Assembly (NCBI RefSeq): GCF_007829435.1
Contig: NZ_VLJN01000007.1
Coordinates: forward strand, 53,802-87,827
Source of the DNA: Cupriavidus gilardii J11
GTDB lineage: Bacteria; Pseudomonadota; Gammaproteobacteria; Burkholderiales; Burkholderiaceae
Reading direction: 5' to 3'
Length of the DNA: 34,026 nucleotides
A program made the translations under genes and the position numbers. Below are positions 17,233 through 24,059 of the stretch, one piece after another (positions within the stretch are counted from its first letter, which is position 1; each line of letters starts with the position of its first letter). The notes beneath the pieces are model-generated. The model was not told the DNA's origin, searched no databases, and saw only the letters and a list, made by a program, of their open reading frames with translations.

Positions 17233-18175
17233 TCCGCGGACGGCGCTGTTGCAACACCGCTGGCTCAACCGCCTGCAGACCGGGCTGTTGGTCCTGACCC
17301 TGGTCGGGATCGCAGCCGCCGCAGGAAGCCTGCTGTTCGGGGAAAGCGGCCTGTGGCTCGCGCTGTTTGCCGTTGCAGGTGCGTTGCTGCTGGAACCGGT
17401 AGCCGCGTCGGCGCTGAGCTTGCGCCTGTACCGCGTACGGGCCTTGCACCCGCAAGAAGCCCACGAGATGTGGGCCCTGTTGCGCGAGCTGCCCGCCCGT
17501 GCCGGTTTGCCCGCCACGCCGGTGCCGCACTATGTGCCCAGTGCCGTCGTCAACGCCTTCGCCACCGGATCGAAGCAGGAGGCATCGATCGCCCTCACCG
17601 ATGGCCTGCTGCGCAGCCTGAGCCCACGCGAGCTGGCGGGTGTGCTCGCGCACGAGATCGCGCACATCACCAATGAGGATCTGCGCGTCATGGGGCTGGC
17701 GGATTCCGTCAGTCGCCTCACGAGCCTGCTGGCCCTTATGGGACAGATCGCGATCCTGCTGAGCCTGCCCGCGCTGCTGGTTGGCGCGGCGGAGGTCTAT
17801 TGGCCTGGTTTATTGTTATTGGCCGCATCGCCCCAGCTGGCCCTGCTCGCACAGCTCGGCTTGTCTCGCGTGCGTGAGTTCGACGCTGACCGCCTCGCTG
17901 CGGAACTGACTGGCGACCCGCAGGGGCTTGCGTCCGCGCTGGCGAAAATCGAGCTGGCCAGCCGCTCCTGGCGTGCCTGGTTGTGGCCGGGATGGGGCAA
18001 TCCCGAACCCTCCTGGTTGCGCACGCATCCGGCCACGCAAGAACGCATCTCACGCCTACTGACGTTGGCGTCTGGGCCAGCATCGGCGTTGCCACTCCAC
18101 GCGCCCCATTTCTTGCCGGAATCCGCTTTGACGCCGCGCCCACCGCGCTGGCGCCCGAGCGGGCTGTGGCGCTGA
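17210..18175 (+). CDS. M48 family membrane zinc metallopeptidase (HtpX-like)
   Basis: A 321-residue peptidase. Two N-terminal membrane helices (about 20-60) are followed by the M48 catalytic region with ELAGVLAHEIAHITNEDLRV (H-E-x-x-H at about 148-152) and, after two further membrane helices (about 180-225), EFDADRLAAELTGDP, which provides the third zinc ligand. HtpX-type enzymes cleave misfolded membrane proteins and work beside FtsH. The C-terminal stretch with RTHPATQERISRLL is also standard for M48B. The start at 17210 lies inside psiE, a 23-base overlap. degP follows after 24 bases. The symbol htpX is not given because this island copy is distinct from housekeeping HtpX. Confidence 0.92.
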   Translation: MTRHHPSDPRTALLQHRWLNRLQTGLLVLTLVGIAAAAGSLLFGESGLWLALFAVAGALLLEPVAASALSLRLYRVRALHPQEAHEMWALLRELPARAGLPATPVPHYVPSAVVNAFATGSKQEASIALTDGLLRSLSPRELAGVLAHEIAHITNEDLRVMGLADSVSRLTSLLALMGQIAILLSLPALLVGAAEVYWPGLLLLAASPQLALLAQLGLSRVREFDADRLAAELTGDPQGLASALAKIELASRSWRAWLWPGWGNPEPSWLRTHPATQERISRLLTLASGPASALPLHAPHFLPESALTPRPPRWRPSGLWR

Positions 18176-18199
18176 TTGCCTATCAACAGGAGACTTCTC

Positions 18200-19345
18200 A
18201 TGGCCTACCCCGACCCGTACCAACGTCCCGCGCCGGACCACTTCGTCCGGCGCTGGCTCTTCATCACCGCCTGTATTGCCGCGCTCATGCTGCTGTGGCA
18301 GTTCCTGCCCGCCATCGAGGCCTGGTTCAGTCCGCGCGAGGCGGCAGAACGCACTGTGACGGCGCGTGGCGATCTGGCGGCGGACGAGAAAGCCACCATC
18401 GAACTGTTCGAGAAATCGCGCGCCTCGGTGGTCTACATCACTACCGCACAATTGGTACGCGATGTCTGGACGCGCAACGTCTTCTCCGTGCCGCGCGGCA
18501 CTGGCTCGGGCTTCATCTGGGACGACGCCGGCCACGTCGTCACTAACTTCCACGTCATCCAGGGCGCGTCCGAAGCCACCGTCAAACTGGCCGACGGCCG
18601 CGACTACCAGGCCGCACTGGTGGGGACGAGCCCCGCGCACGACATCGCTGTGCTCAAGATCGGCGTCAAGCGCCCGCCGGCCGTGCCGGTCGGCACCAGT
18701 GCCGACCTCAAGGTGGGTCAGAAGGTGTTCGCTATCGGCAACCCCTTCGGCCTGGACTGGACGCTCACCACCGGCATTGTCTCCGCGCTCGACCGCTCGT
18801 TACCCGGAGAAGCGGGCGGCCCGGCCATCGATCACCTGATCCAGACCGACGCCGCCATCAACCCTGGCAACTCCGGTGGGCCGCTGCTCGATTCGGCAGG
18901 AAGGCTCATCGGCATCAACACGGCGATCTATAGCCCCTCCGGCGCCTGGGCCGGGATTGGTTTCGCCGTGCCGGTGGACACCGTCATGCGCGTAGTCCCG
19001 CAACTCATCAAGACCGGGAAGTACATCCGTCCGGCGCTGGGCATTGAGGTGGACGAACAGCTCAATCAGCGCCTGCTGGCGCTGACTGGAAGCAAGGGCG
19101 TGTTCGTGTTGCGTGTTACCCCTGGTTCGGCAGCGCACAAGGCCGGCCTCGCGGGTGTCGAAGTCACGCCGCAAGGCATCGTGCCGGGCGACCGCATCAT
19201 CGATGTTGATGGCCAGGCGACGGACGATGTGGCCAAGCTGCTCGCGCGGCTAGACGAGAGGAAGGTCGGCGATGTGGTGGTCTTGTCATTGGAACGGGCC
19301 GGCAAATCGCGCGAGGTGCGTGTGGAGCTGCAACCCGGGAATTGA
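18200..19345 (+). CDS. degP: DegP/HtrA-like S1C serine protease, membrane-anchored
   Basis: A 381-residue trypsin-like periplasmic protease. An uncleaved N-terminal anchor (RRWLFITACIAALMLLWQFL, about 18-37) precedes the chymotrypsin-fold domain with catalytic His near 118 (VVTNFHVIQ), Asp near 148 (AHDIAVLKI) and Ser near 225 (GNSGGPLL). One C-terminal PDZ domain follows (about 285-375). It degrades or holds misfolded envelope proteins. A single PDZ and a membrane anchor make it closer to DegS in layout, though DegP is the usual island name. CAGGAG precedes ATG 18200 by seven bases. It is the last gene of the 16.3-kb array. Confidence 0.93.
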   Translation: MAYPDPYQRPAPDHFVRRWLFITACIAALMLLWQFLPAIEAWFSPREAAERTVTARGDLAADEKATIELFEKSRASVVYITTAQLVRDVWTRNVFSVPRGTGSGFIWDDAGHVVTNFHVIQGASEATVKLADGRDYQAALVGTSPAHDIAVLKIGVKRPPAVPVGTSADLKVGQKVFAIGNPFGLDWTLTTGIVSALDRSLPGEAGGPAIDHLIQTDAAINPGNSGGPLLDSAGRLIGINTAIYSPSGAWAGIGFAVPVDTVMRVVPQLIKTGKYIRPALGIEVDEQLNQRLLALTGSKGVFVLRVTPGSAAHKAGLAGVEVTPQGIVPGDRIIDVDGQATDDVAKLLARLDERKVGDVVVLSLERAGKSREVRVELQPGN

Positions 19346-19456
19346 TTGAACTGAACCTGTGGATCAGGCGGTAGTGCAGCGTCGCGGCGATTGAGGTTCT
19401 CAGGTCTTCGGCCAGGTAGCGTTCCGCCTCAACCTCCGTAATTTTCGGATGCGATC

Positions 19457-19474
19457 TGCCTATCCGAATAGGCA
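19457..19474. promoter_or_regulatory. Inverted repeat upstream of right lysR
   Basis: TGCCTAT and ATAGGCA form a perfect 7-bp inverted repeat around CCGA, about 104 bases upstream of the TTG start of the LysR gene. The short dyad in the interval between degP and lysR is the best candidate for a LysR recognition site here. The rest of 19346-19577 shows no gene and no clear terminator. Confidence 0.35.
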
Positions 19475-19577
19475 AGCATGCAACGCCGGAACCTCTTGCC
19501 AATCATCGAAGGAGAAAGCGAGGCGCAATCCGCATGAGGTGGACGCAGGCCAGGAACGAGGCAAACAGGAGGCCGCA

Positions 19578-20486
19578 TTGGAACTCAGACTACTGCGCTA
19601 TTTCGTTGCGGTCGCGGAAGAACTGCATTTCGCGCGAGCGGCCGAGCGCCTTGGCGTAGAACAATCGCCTGTGTCGCGCGCAATGCGAAATCTCGAAGCC
19701 ACGCTCGGCGTGCAGTTGTTCGACCGCAGCGCGCACCAGACGCGACTGACCTGGGCCGGTCAAGTGTTCCTCGGTGAGTGCCGGCGCGTGCTGGCCACCG
19801 TGGAGCAGGCGGTGAGTGCCGCAAAGGCGGCGGCGCAGGGCTATCAGGGTTATCTGCGCATCGCCATCTGCGACAGCTTGGCGCAGCCCCACATTGCCAC
19901 CTTGCTGGCGCGCAGCCGCGAGGAAGAGCCCGAACTGGAGATTCGCGTCTTCGAGCTGCCTTTCGCGCAGCAGCTCAAGGGCCTGCACAACGATCTGCTG
20001 GACATCGGTTTTGCGCTGTCGGACGCGGTGAGCGAAGGCCTTGTCGCCGAGCCCGTGTGGACCGATCCTCTGTCGGTGATCGTGCCCGTGCGCCACCCCT
20101 TGTTGGCGCACGCGGAAGTGCCATTGGATGAAGCCTTGAAGTTTCCGTTGGTACTGTGCCATCCGGACGCGGGATCGGGCTGCCACCACCAGATCCAGGC
20201 GGTGCTTCAAGGTGCGTCCAAGCCGCTCAAGCTGGTAGATCAGGTGACGAGCCTAGGCGTGATGCTGACTCTGGTCGGTGCCGGTTATGGCCTAGGTTTC
20301 GCCATTGCCTCGCAGGTGCAGACCCTGAACCGCCCCGACATAACCGTTCGCCCCTTGGCCGGCACGCCGCCCATGCTGTCCACCTACCTGCTGCGCCGCA
20401 GCGCCGAACCCTCTGAGCCCATGAAGCGGTTTCTGCAGCGCGCCCGCGAGGAGTTCCTGCCAAAGGGAGATGAACCGGCCTCGTGA
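19578..20486 (+). CDS. LysR-family transcriptional regulator (right copy)
   Basis: A 302-residue LysR regulator with the winged HTH at about 1-60 (LRLLRYFVAVAEELHFARAA, then SPVSRAMRNLEATLGVQLFD) and an effector-binding domain to the C-terminus. The start is TTG 19578: AGGAGG lies at 19567-19572 with five bases of spacing, and the translation from it has exactly the length of the left LysR paralogue. Longer frames upstream would add about 40 residues that are not typical. It reads in the same direction as the stress array. Whether it controls the array, or is simply the host sequence into which the island inserted, cannot be told from sequence. Confidence 0.9.
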   Translation: MELRLLRYFVAVAEELHFARAAERLGVEQSPVSRAMRNLEATLGVQLFDRSAHQTRLTWAGQVFLGECRRVLATVEQAVSAAKAAAQGYQGYLRIAICDSLAQPHIATLLARSREEEPELEIRVFELPFAQQLKGLHNDLLDIGFALSDAVSEGLVAEPVWTDPLSVIVPVRHPLLAHAEVPLDEALKFPLVLCHPDAGSGCHHQIQAVLQGASKPLKLVDQVTSLGVMLTLVGAGYGLGFAIASQVQTLNRPDITVRPLAGTPPMLSTYLLRRSAEPSEPMKRFLQRAREEFLPKGDEPAS

Positions 20487-20649
20487 CGTTGAGCGCTCGG
20501 GTACATTGGCTACTGCTGGCTGTCCATGGCTCGCACTGGACTTGCTCGGAGCGCGCGTTGACCAAGCGTGGTTTTTCAGTCCATAATTATGTCCATCTCG
20601 GTTCGCCGACTGCGGAAAACTCGTTATCAATCAACGAGTTGGGAACACG

Positions 20650-20806
20650 ATGATGTTCCCATCGCCGGCGTGGAAACACGCCACCTAGATGCGATTCCCT
20701 GGACGGCGACACACTCTCGTTCGAGCTGTATGGGCGTCGCTACAGGTTCAAGGTTACCCGCCCGGTGGTGGTAGACGCGTTGTCGGCGCGCTTCACCCCC
20801 CGGTAA
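20650..20806 (+). pseudogene. Possible degraded short gene (DUF1488-like)
   Basis: From ATG 20650 one frame reads MMFPSPAWKHAT and stops. A second frame over 20690-20806 reads DSLDGDTLSFELYGRRYRFK and ends ARFTPR. Joined by one frameshift, the pieces resemble small DUF1488-type proteins (FPSPAW start followed by a GRRYR-V-TR strand pair). Similarity is judged by eye and is weak. It may equally be chance. Confidence 0.3.
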
Positions 20807-21186
20807 CGGAGGCGCCCATGGGCACCAGCGCACGCGCCAACGGCTGCCAGCACCGCATTGCAACCGCCGCGCCGGCGCCTGCGGCAAACGGCATTCTGGC
20901 CCAGGTTCCTGGGCACTACGTGGCGGCCGCGAGCGGCCAGTTACCGCCGCCAAGGCTCGATGGCCCCGAACCCCAGGAGGAAATCGATGCCTGGCACGTC
21001 GGCCGGGTGCGGCTCTTTTTCGAGCGCAAGACAGCTCGCCGGGCCAAGCATTCCCACCATTTCGGATCGCCTACCGGCCCGAGCTGGCGCACGGCGACTG
21101 GGATATGGACACCCGTCAGACGTGACCTGATAGCGGACTGCGGCCGACCGGCCTACAACGGAACAAACACACTTCCGGAGACGGCA
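20807..21186 (+). other. Uncertain coding stretch before the DUF2188 gene
   Basis: An open frame from ATG 20818 runs into the DUF2188 gene in the same phase. Its middle part (EEIDAWHVGRVRLFFERKTA) looks protein-like, whereas both ends are low-complexity and no family was recognised. It could be a decayed small gene. No promoter or RNA structure stands out. Confidence 0.3.
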
Positions 21187-21411
21187 ATGGCAGGCAATAT
21201 CCACGTGGTGCCGGCCGACGGCAATGGCTGGTCGGTCGAGGTCGAGGGCGGTGGCCAGGCAGCTACCCGCTTTGACTCACAGGAAGAAGCCATCAAGGCG
21301 GCCACCGAGCGCGCGAAGCAGAACAAGGTCGAGCTGTTCATCCACGGCCGCGACGGGCGCATCCGGGAGCGAAACAGCTTCGGCAACGATCCGCGCGATA
21401 TCAAGGGGTAA
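21187..21411 (+). CDS. DUF2188 small protein
   Basis: A 74-residue protein beginning MAGNIHVVPADGNGWSVEVE and containing ATRFDSQEEAIKAATERAKQ and ELFIHGRDGRIRERNSFGND. This is the complete DUF2188 pattern of two beta hairpins around one helix. No function is established. The family is frequent on genomic islands and plasmids. CGGAGA (21175-21180) supports ATG 21187, although the same frame stays open further upstream. The DNA-ligase-domain gene follows after three bases, so the two are co-transcribed. Confidence 0.85.
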   Translation: MAGNIHVVPADGNGWSVEVEGGGQAATRFDSQEEAIKAATERAKQNKVELFIHGRDGRIRERNSFGNDPRDIKG

Positions 21412-21414
21412 GCC

Positions 21415-22044
21415 GTGCCCCGGGCGCCGGCGGCGCCGGCACCAGCGTTGGCCGAGCTCATGCCAATGCTGCTGTGTGAGCGCAAGACCGTCCCCACCGG
21501 CGAATGGCACTTCGAGATCAAGTACGACGGCTACCGGCTGCTGGCGGCAACGAGCCCCGCCCAACTGAAAACCCGTAATGGCCACGATGCTACGACCTGG
21601 TATCCCGAGGTCGCGGCCGCGATGGCAAGCCTGGCGCCCGGCTGCATCATTGATGGCGAGGTGTGCGTGCTGGACGAATTCGGCCGCAGCAACTTCGAGT
21701 TGCTGCACCGACGATCGGCACGCCGCGGCAAACCGCCCGGCTCACACCACGTCGCCTACTGCGCGTTTGACCTGCTGGTACATCGTGGGCGGGACATCCG
21801 CACGCAGCCCATCGAGAAGCGCAAGGCGGCGCTGCGCCGCATTCTGGACTGCTGCCGAGAGACGCTGCTTTTCGTGGACTGGGTGGACGACGGCAACTGG
21901 CTGTATCGTCAGGCATTGGCCCTCAGCCTTGAGGGCATCGTCGCCAAGCGCGCGGGCAGCGCCTATGCCGCCGGAACGCGTTCGCGCGACTGGGTCAAGA
22001 TCAAGCGGCCCGGCGCCGTCCCCGCTGAACGGTTCAAGCGGTGA
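21415..22044 (+). CDS. Stand-alone ATP-dependent DNA ligase adenylation domain
   Basis: A 209-residue protein from GTG 21415. It carries the nucleotidyltransferase motifs of ATP-dependent DNA ligases: motif I EIKYDGYR with the adenylated lysine near residue 36, motif III-like YCAFDLLVH, motif IV EGIVAKR and motif V DWVKIKRPG. It ends right after motif V, so the C-terminal OB-fold domain (motif VI) is absent, as are the polymerase and phosphoesterase modules of LigD. It may be a self-adenylating partner protein, or a truncated ligD derivative kept as a short gene. The frame is intact with a normal stop, so recent decay is not obvious. It appears co-transcribed with the DUF2188 gene. Confidence 0.85.
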   Translation: MPRAPAAPAPALAELMPMLLCERKTVPTGEWHFEIKYDGYRLLAATSPAQLKTRNGHDATTWYPEVAAAMASLAPGCIIDGEVCVLDEFGRSNFELLHRRSARRGKPPGSHHVAYCAFDLLVHRGRDIRTQPIEKRKAALRRILDCCRETLLFVDWVDDGNWLYRQALALSLEGIVAKRAGSAYAAGTRSRDWVKIKRPGAVPAERFKR

Positions 22045-22088
22045 CAGAAATCAAGAACAAAGCCGGCCGCTTTAGCGCGGCCGATAGG

Positions 22089-22113
22089 CAAAACGCCCCC
22101 CAACAAGGGGGCG
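22089..22113 (-). terminator. Intrinsic terminator, minus strand
   Basis: CGCCCCC (22094-22100) pairs with GGGGGCG (22107-22113) around CAACAA. Read on the minus strand the stem is followed by TTTT (22093-22090). No T tract follows on the plus strand, so it ends a minus-strand transcript, most simply that of the small ORF at 22128-22199. Confidence 0.7.
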
Positions 22114-22127
22114 ATGTCTGTAGGGTC

Positions 22128-22199
22128 TTAGAAGCTGCAGCCGTGGGCCAACCACATGGCCAACACGATTATGACGCAAAGGCGCCAGTCGTCTTTCAT
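22128..22199 (-). CDS. Putative 23-residue membrane micropeptide
   Basis: On the minus strand ATG 22199-22197 opens a 23-codon frame: a charged start MKDDWR, then a hydrophobic helix LCVIIVLAMWLAH and the end GCSF. It is followed 14 bases later by a convincing intrinsic terminator on the same strand. That is the main reason to take it seriously. The possible ribosome-binding site (GAGA) is weak. It is too short for family assignment. It could be a leader peptide, a small membrane toxin or a chance frame. Confidence 0.4.
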   Translation of the reverse strand: MKDDWRLCVIIVLAMWLAHGCSF

Positions 22200-22424
22200 G
22201 GCAAGTCTCGGTGTGTGCGCCGACCTGGCAGCGAAGGATAGCCACGGGATTGTCGCTATGTGTCGTATAGCGCGCTGATTTCCGCCGATCCACATAAAAG
22301 TGCCTTTTAGGTTCTTTGTTACATTTTGTTTCAATGTTTTGGATGGAGCCCATGGCTGCGGGTCCGGTAAGCTACCTCCCCGTGCCATGTGGTGCGGGCA
22401 ACCCTTCGTCTAAGGAGCGTCCAA

Positions 22425-22646
22425 ATGAAGGATTCTTGGTGCAGCAAGTATGAAATGCCGGATGGCACAGTCGTGTCCGGCGGGGCAGCGCGGGAAGCGC
22501 GGTTCAAGGCAGCCGGCGGGGCAGAAGCGCATCTGCGTCGTATTGTGAATGAGGCGGTGCAGCAGGCTTTCCAGGTCGGCGTGCGGACGGCTTCCGCGGT
22601 CCCTGCGAACGACAAGATTGTGCGGAGGTTGCGCCGCGCCTTATGA
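22425..22646 (+). CDS. Small hypothetical protein
   Basis: A 73-residue basic protein (MKDSWCSKYEMPDGTVVSGG, then GGAEAHLRRIVNEAVQQAFQ, ending KIVRRLRRAL). AAGGAG at 22412-22417 is ideally placed before ATG 22425, and an intrinsic terminator begins 35 bases after the stop, so it is probably a self-contained gene. I do not recognise the family. The A/T-rich 22296-22345 region upstream is a plausible promoter area. The amphipathic helix and basic tail would fit a nucleic-acid-binding or toxin-antitoxin-type protein, but there is no direct evidence. Confidence 0.6.
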   Translation: MKDSWCSKYEMPDGTVVSGGAAREARFKAAGGAEAHLRRIVNEAVQQAFQVGVRTASAVPANDKIVRRLRRAL

Positions 22647-22680
22647 GCTACAACGCCACACTTCGATATCCCATCCACCG

Positions 22681-22703
22681 AAGCCGCTTCCGAGCGGCTT
22701 TTT
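22681..22703 (+). terminator. Intrinsic terminator after the 73-residue gene
   Basis: AAGCCGCT and AGCGGCTT form a perfect 8-bp stem around TCCG, followed by a short T run (22699-22703). The position just after the small gene ending at 22646 fits a plus-strand terminator. Confidence 0.8.
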
Positions 22704-22813
22704 CATGTTCCGCGCCATTGCAGATCACTGTAGAAAACGCCCCTCCGGGCTGGGCCATCGACCTGAGCAGGTGTGGCATAATGCTCCGGAGGTTGTTTAG
22801 GTCAGGGGCGGCT

Positions 22814-23059
22814 GTGGGTAGTTCGACCCTACTGGGTGCCTCATACTTAGCCATTTACTTTCTGATTGTCCTTGGCGTTGGTATTGCCAAGCTGATTTGT
22901 ACGACAAAAATCAACCCGACATCTTGGGATGTCGGAAAGGGTAAAGGTGATGGTATGGGTAAAAACTCTCTTGGATTTGTGAAGCTTTCGGTTGCCGCGT
23001 TGTTGGAAACTGTTCACGGGCTAAGTATGAATGCACTTGTGGCTGTAGCGCTGCCCTAA
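22814..23059 (+). CDS. Putative small membrane protein in an AT-richer patch
   Basis: An 81-residue frame from GTG 22814. It has one hydrophobic helix (LLGASYLAIYFLIVLGVGIA), then a polar Gly/Lys segment (GKGKGDGMGK) and a second mildly hydrophobic stretch. AGGGG lies five bases upstream of the GTG. An in-frame ATG at 22781 is the alternative, but a -10-like CATAAT at 22777-22782 would make it untranslatable. A strong terminator follows the stop. The patch is visibly lower in GC than its neighbours, suggesting recent acquisition. The family is not recognised. Confidence 0.45.
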   Translation: MGSSTLLGASYLAIYFLIVLGVGIAKLICTTKINPTSWDVGKGKGDGMGKNSLGFVKLSVAALLETVHGLSMNALVAVALP

Positions 23060-23084
23060 GCGACTTCGATTTAGTGACAAGAGA

Positions 23085-23106
23085 GCCGCCTGCGGGCGGC
23101 TTTTTT
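23085..23106 (+). terminator. Intrinsic terminator
   Basis: GCCGCC and GGCGGC pair around TGCG and are followed by six T residues (23101-23106). It closes the small membrane ORF upstream and insulates it from the imuA region. Confidence 0.85.
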
Positions 23107-23142
23107 GCGGCCGGTTGGCAATGCCGCTAACTCTTATTAGCG

Positions 23143-23308
23143 GCATTGCTCCGACCCTGGCGGCCACCGGCCCGCGGACTACGCGCCCTCCGGTGGAAGA
23201 GCGGAGGCGTTCCATCCTTTCCCACCTGCCCCGCCGGAGATAGCCGATAGCTACTTGGTAGCTTCCGCAATCGGCTCGCTGCCCTGCATGCGGCAACTGC
23301 GCCGGATG
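23143..23308. repeat. Region upstream of imuA, repeated in diverged form at 31773-31918
   Basis: This leader is matched, with substitutions and small gaps, by 31773-31918. The best-conserved part is a 26-base block at 23237-23262, which has one mismatch to 31873-31898. The block contains the palindrome AGCTAC-TTG-GTAGCT (23249-23263). Similarity ends just before the LexA box. The other copy is joined instead to the end of a dnaE2 remnant. Confidence 0.7.
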
Positions 23309-23310
23309 CA

Positions 23311-23330
23311 CACTGTATGGATATACAGTA
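23311..23330 (+). promoter_or_regulatory. LexA (SOS) box upstream of imuA
   Basis: CACTGTATGGATATACAGTA matches the proteobacterial SOS box (CTG, ten bases that are mostly alternating T and A, CAG) almost completely. Its core is 23313-23328 and it ends 24 bases before the imuA ATG, so LexA bound here would block transcription of imuA-imuB-dnaE2 until DNA damage. Confidence 0.9.
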
Positions 23331-23354
23331 CACTGGTTAACAGGACCTCCTGCT

Positions 23355-24059
23355 ATGCCAGTCACCGATCCCGAAACTATCCATCCCGCTCTCTGGCGCG
23401 CCTCCCAGCTTGCACGGGGCTCCGGTCGCACCATCGCTGCGGGAGACAAGGCGCTCGCCGGAGAACTGCCGGGGGGCGGCTGGCCCCTCGGCACACTGGT
23501 GGAACTGCTGGTCCAGCAACCAGGCGTCGGCGAACTTCGCTTGCTGCGAGACGCCCTCCTGGCGCTAGGGGAAAGGCCGGTCGCCCTGCTCTCCCCACCC
23601 CATCCGCCCCAGGCGCTGGCTTGGGAGAATTGGGGTATTCCGGCTGACCGGCTGCTGTGGCTCCGGCCGCAACGGACCGCCGACCTGCTGTGGGCCGCTG
23701 AGCAGCTGCTACGCGCGGGCACGTGCGGTGCGGTGTTGTGCTGGCAGCAGCATGTTCGGGGCGAGTCGTTGCGCCGTTTGCATCTGGCGGCGCAGACCAG
23801 CGAGACGCTCTTCTGTCTGGTACGCCCTTCTGCTTGCGCTCGCGATAGTTCGCCAGCGCCACTGCGCGTGGCTATAGCACCGGCGCCCGGTGGCGTGGAT
23901 CTGACGTTTATTAAGCGCCGAGGGCCTCAACAGGAGGTGCCGCTCCGGCTCGCCCTGGAGCCATCACCGATTCTCTTGTCTCGTCATGCAGCACCTGTGG
24001 ATTTGCCTGCGCCTGCCGTCGCTACCCCTCGAAGTCTTCCGGCCGAACTGGTCAATTGA
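23355..24059 (+). CDS. imuA: ImuA, SOS mutagenesis accessory protein
   Basis: A 234-residue RecA-like protein that starts PETIHPALWRASQLARGSGR and contains ELPGGGWPLGTLVELLVQQP and ENWGIPADRLLWLRPQRTAD. These are diagnostic of ImuA from beta- and gammaproteobacteria. It works with ImuB and DnaE2 in error-prone translesion synthesis. The Walker A region is degenerate (no G-K-T/S), as is usual for ImuA. Expression should be LexA-controlled through the box at 23311. Its 3' end overlaps imuB by 74 bases in another frame, a long overlap that implies tight coupling. Confidence 0.93.
   Translation: MPVTDPETIHPALWRASQLARGSGRTIAAGDKALAGELPGGGWPLGTLVELLVQQPGVGELRLLRDALLALGERPVALLSPPHPPQALAWENWGIPADRLLWLRPQRTADLLWAAEQLLRAGTCGAVLCWQQHVRGESLRRLHLAAQTSETLFCLVRPSACARDSSPAPLRVAIAPAPGGVDLTFIKRRGPQQEVPLRLALEPSPILLSRHAAPVDLPAPAVATPRSLPAELVN

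Noticed and set aside
22800-22845. tRNA T-arm-like pattern (GGTAG-TTCGACC-CTACT) followed by GGGTGCC
   Set aside because: No matching 5' acceptor strand, D-arm or anticodon arm could be found at the right distance, and no CCA end. Probably chance inside the small ORF.
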